From contig NZ_CP108427.1 of NCBI RefSeq assembly GCF_035982055.1, forward strand, positions 3,038,001-3,102,000: a stretch of 64,000 nucleotides of DNA. Reading direction: 5' to 3'. The notes under the pieces are model-generated. The model did no database searches and was not told the DNA's origin. It worked only from the letters and a program-made list of their open reading frames with translations. Position numbers and translations under genes: made by a program. This document shows positions 63,935-64,000 of this stretch, in pieces; positions within the stretch are counted from its first letter, which is position 1, and the number at the start of each line of letters is the position of its first letter. This stretch comes from Streptomyces sp. NBC_01288 (GTDB taxonomy: Bacteria > Actinomycetota > Actinomycetes > Streptomycetales > Streptomycetaceae).

Positions 63935-64000
63935 TGACCGTTTTATCTGGGGCTTACATCACTCGGAATCCGCGGTTCCGACTGTTTGGAATCGCGCAGG

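Overview
The window is chromosomal DNA of a Streptomyces (Actinomycetota) strain. The support is very high G+C with GTG and TTG starts, and a run of genes recognisable as the conserved Streptomyces core: ffh, amtB-glnK-glnD, nsdA, ftsY, glcP, smc, rnc, mutM, recG, hupS, leuCD with ndgR, gltX and a complete conservon (cvnABCD). No prophage, transposase or CRISPR array was seen. Most of the window is housekeeping DNA and nearly all genes are intact.

Layout. 1-7.3 kb: SprT-like metalloprotease, proS, a SAM methyltransferase, ftsH and ffh. 7.4-11.7 kb: the nitrogen-signalling operon amtB-glnK-glnD with a GlnR-type site upstream. 11.7-16.1 kb: the differentiation regulator nsdA with a decayed copy of its own 3' end beside it, an orphan Prim-Pol protein and ftsY. 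16.3-24.2 kb: a flavin oxidoreductase, a small unknown gene, the glucose permease glcP, smc, a small coiled-coil protein and acylphosphatase. 24.3-28.8 kb: a surface CAP-domain protein, an HxlR regulator and the yceD-rpmF-rnc-mutM cluster. 28.9-34.5 kb: a DivIVA-like coiled-coil protein, coaD, rsmD and a recG interrupted by an intein. 34.7-41.6 kb: an Hsp90-family ATPase overlapping a large TPR protein, a DAK-type kinase and rpmB. 41.7-48.6 kb: thiL-thiD, a small Lrp-type sensor, a DUF3515 lipoprotein, ddl, gpsA-plsC and cofC. 48.7-57.7 kb: hupS, leuCD and ndgR, five tRNAs (three Glu, two Gln), a HAD hydrolase, a DUF4241 protein, gltX and a FAH-family enzyme. 57.5-63.9 kb: a small repeat-containing protein and conservon cvnA-B-C-D, closed by a strong terminator.

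The most notable features are: (1) a 338-residue intein with a LAGLIDADG endonuclease domain, inserted exactly in the Walker A motif of RecG and carrying the residue signature of the unusual class 3 splicing mechanism; (2) a family of short dispersed repeats, one copy of which lies in frame inside the SMC hinge region; (3) a degenerate duplicate of the nsdA 3' end; (4) an Hsp90-TPR gene pair with overlapping stop and start codons; and (5) several near-perfect palindromes in promoter regions, including a terminator that seems to double as an operator for the HxlR gene. Gene identities rest on motif recognition by eye; no database search was run.
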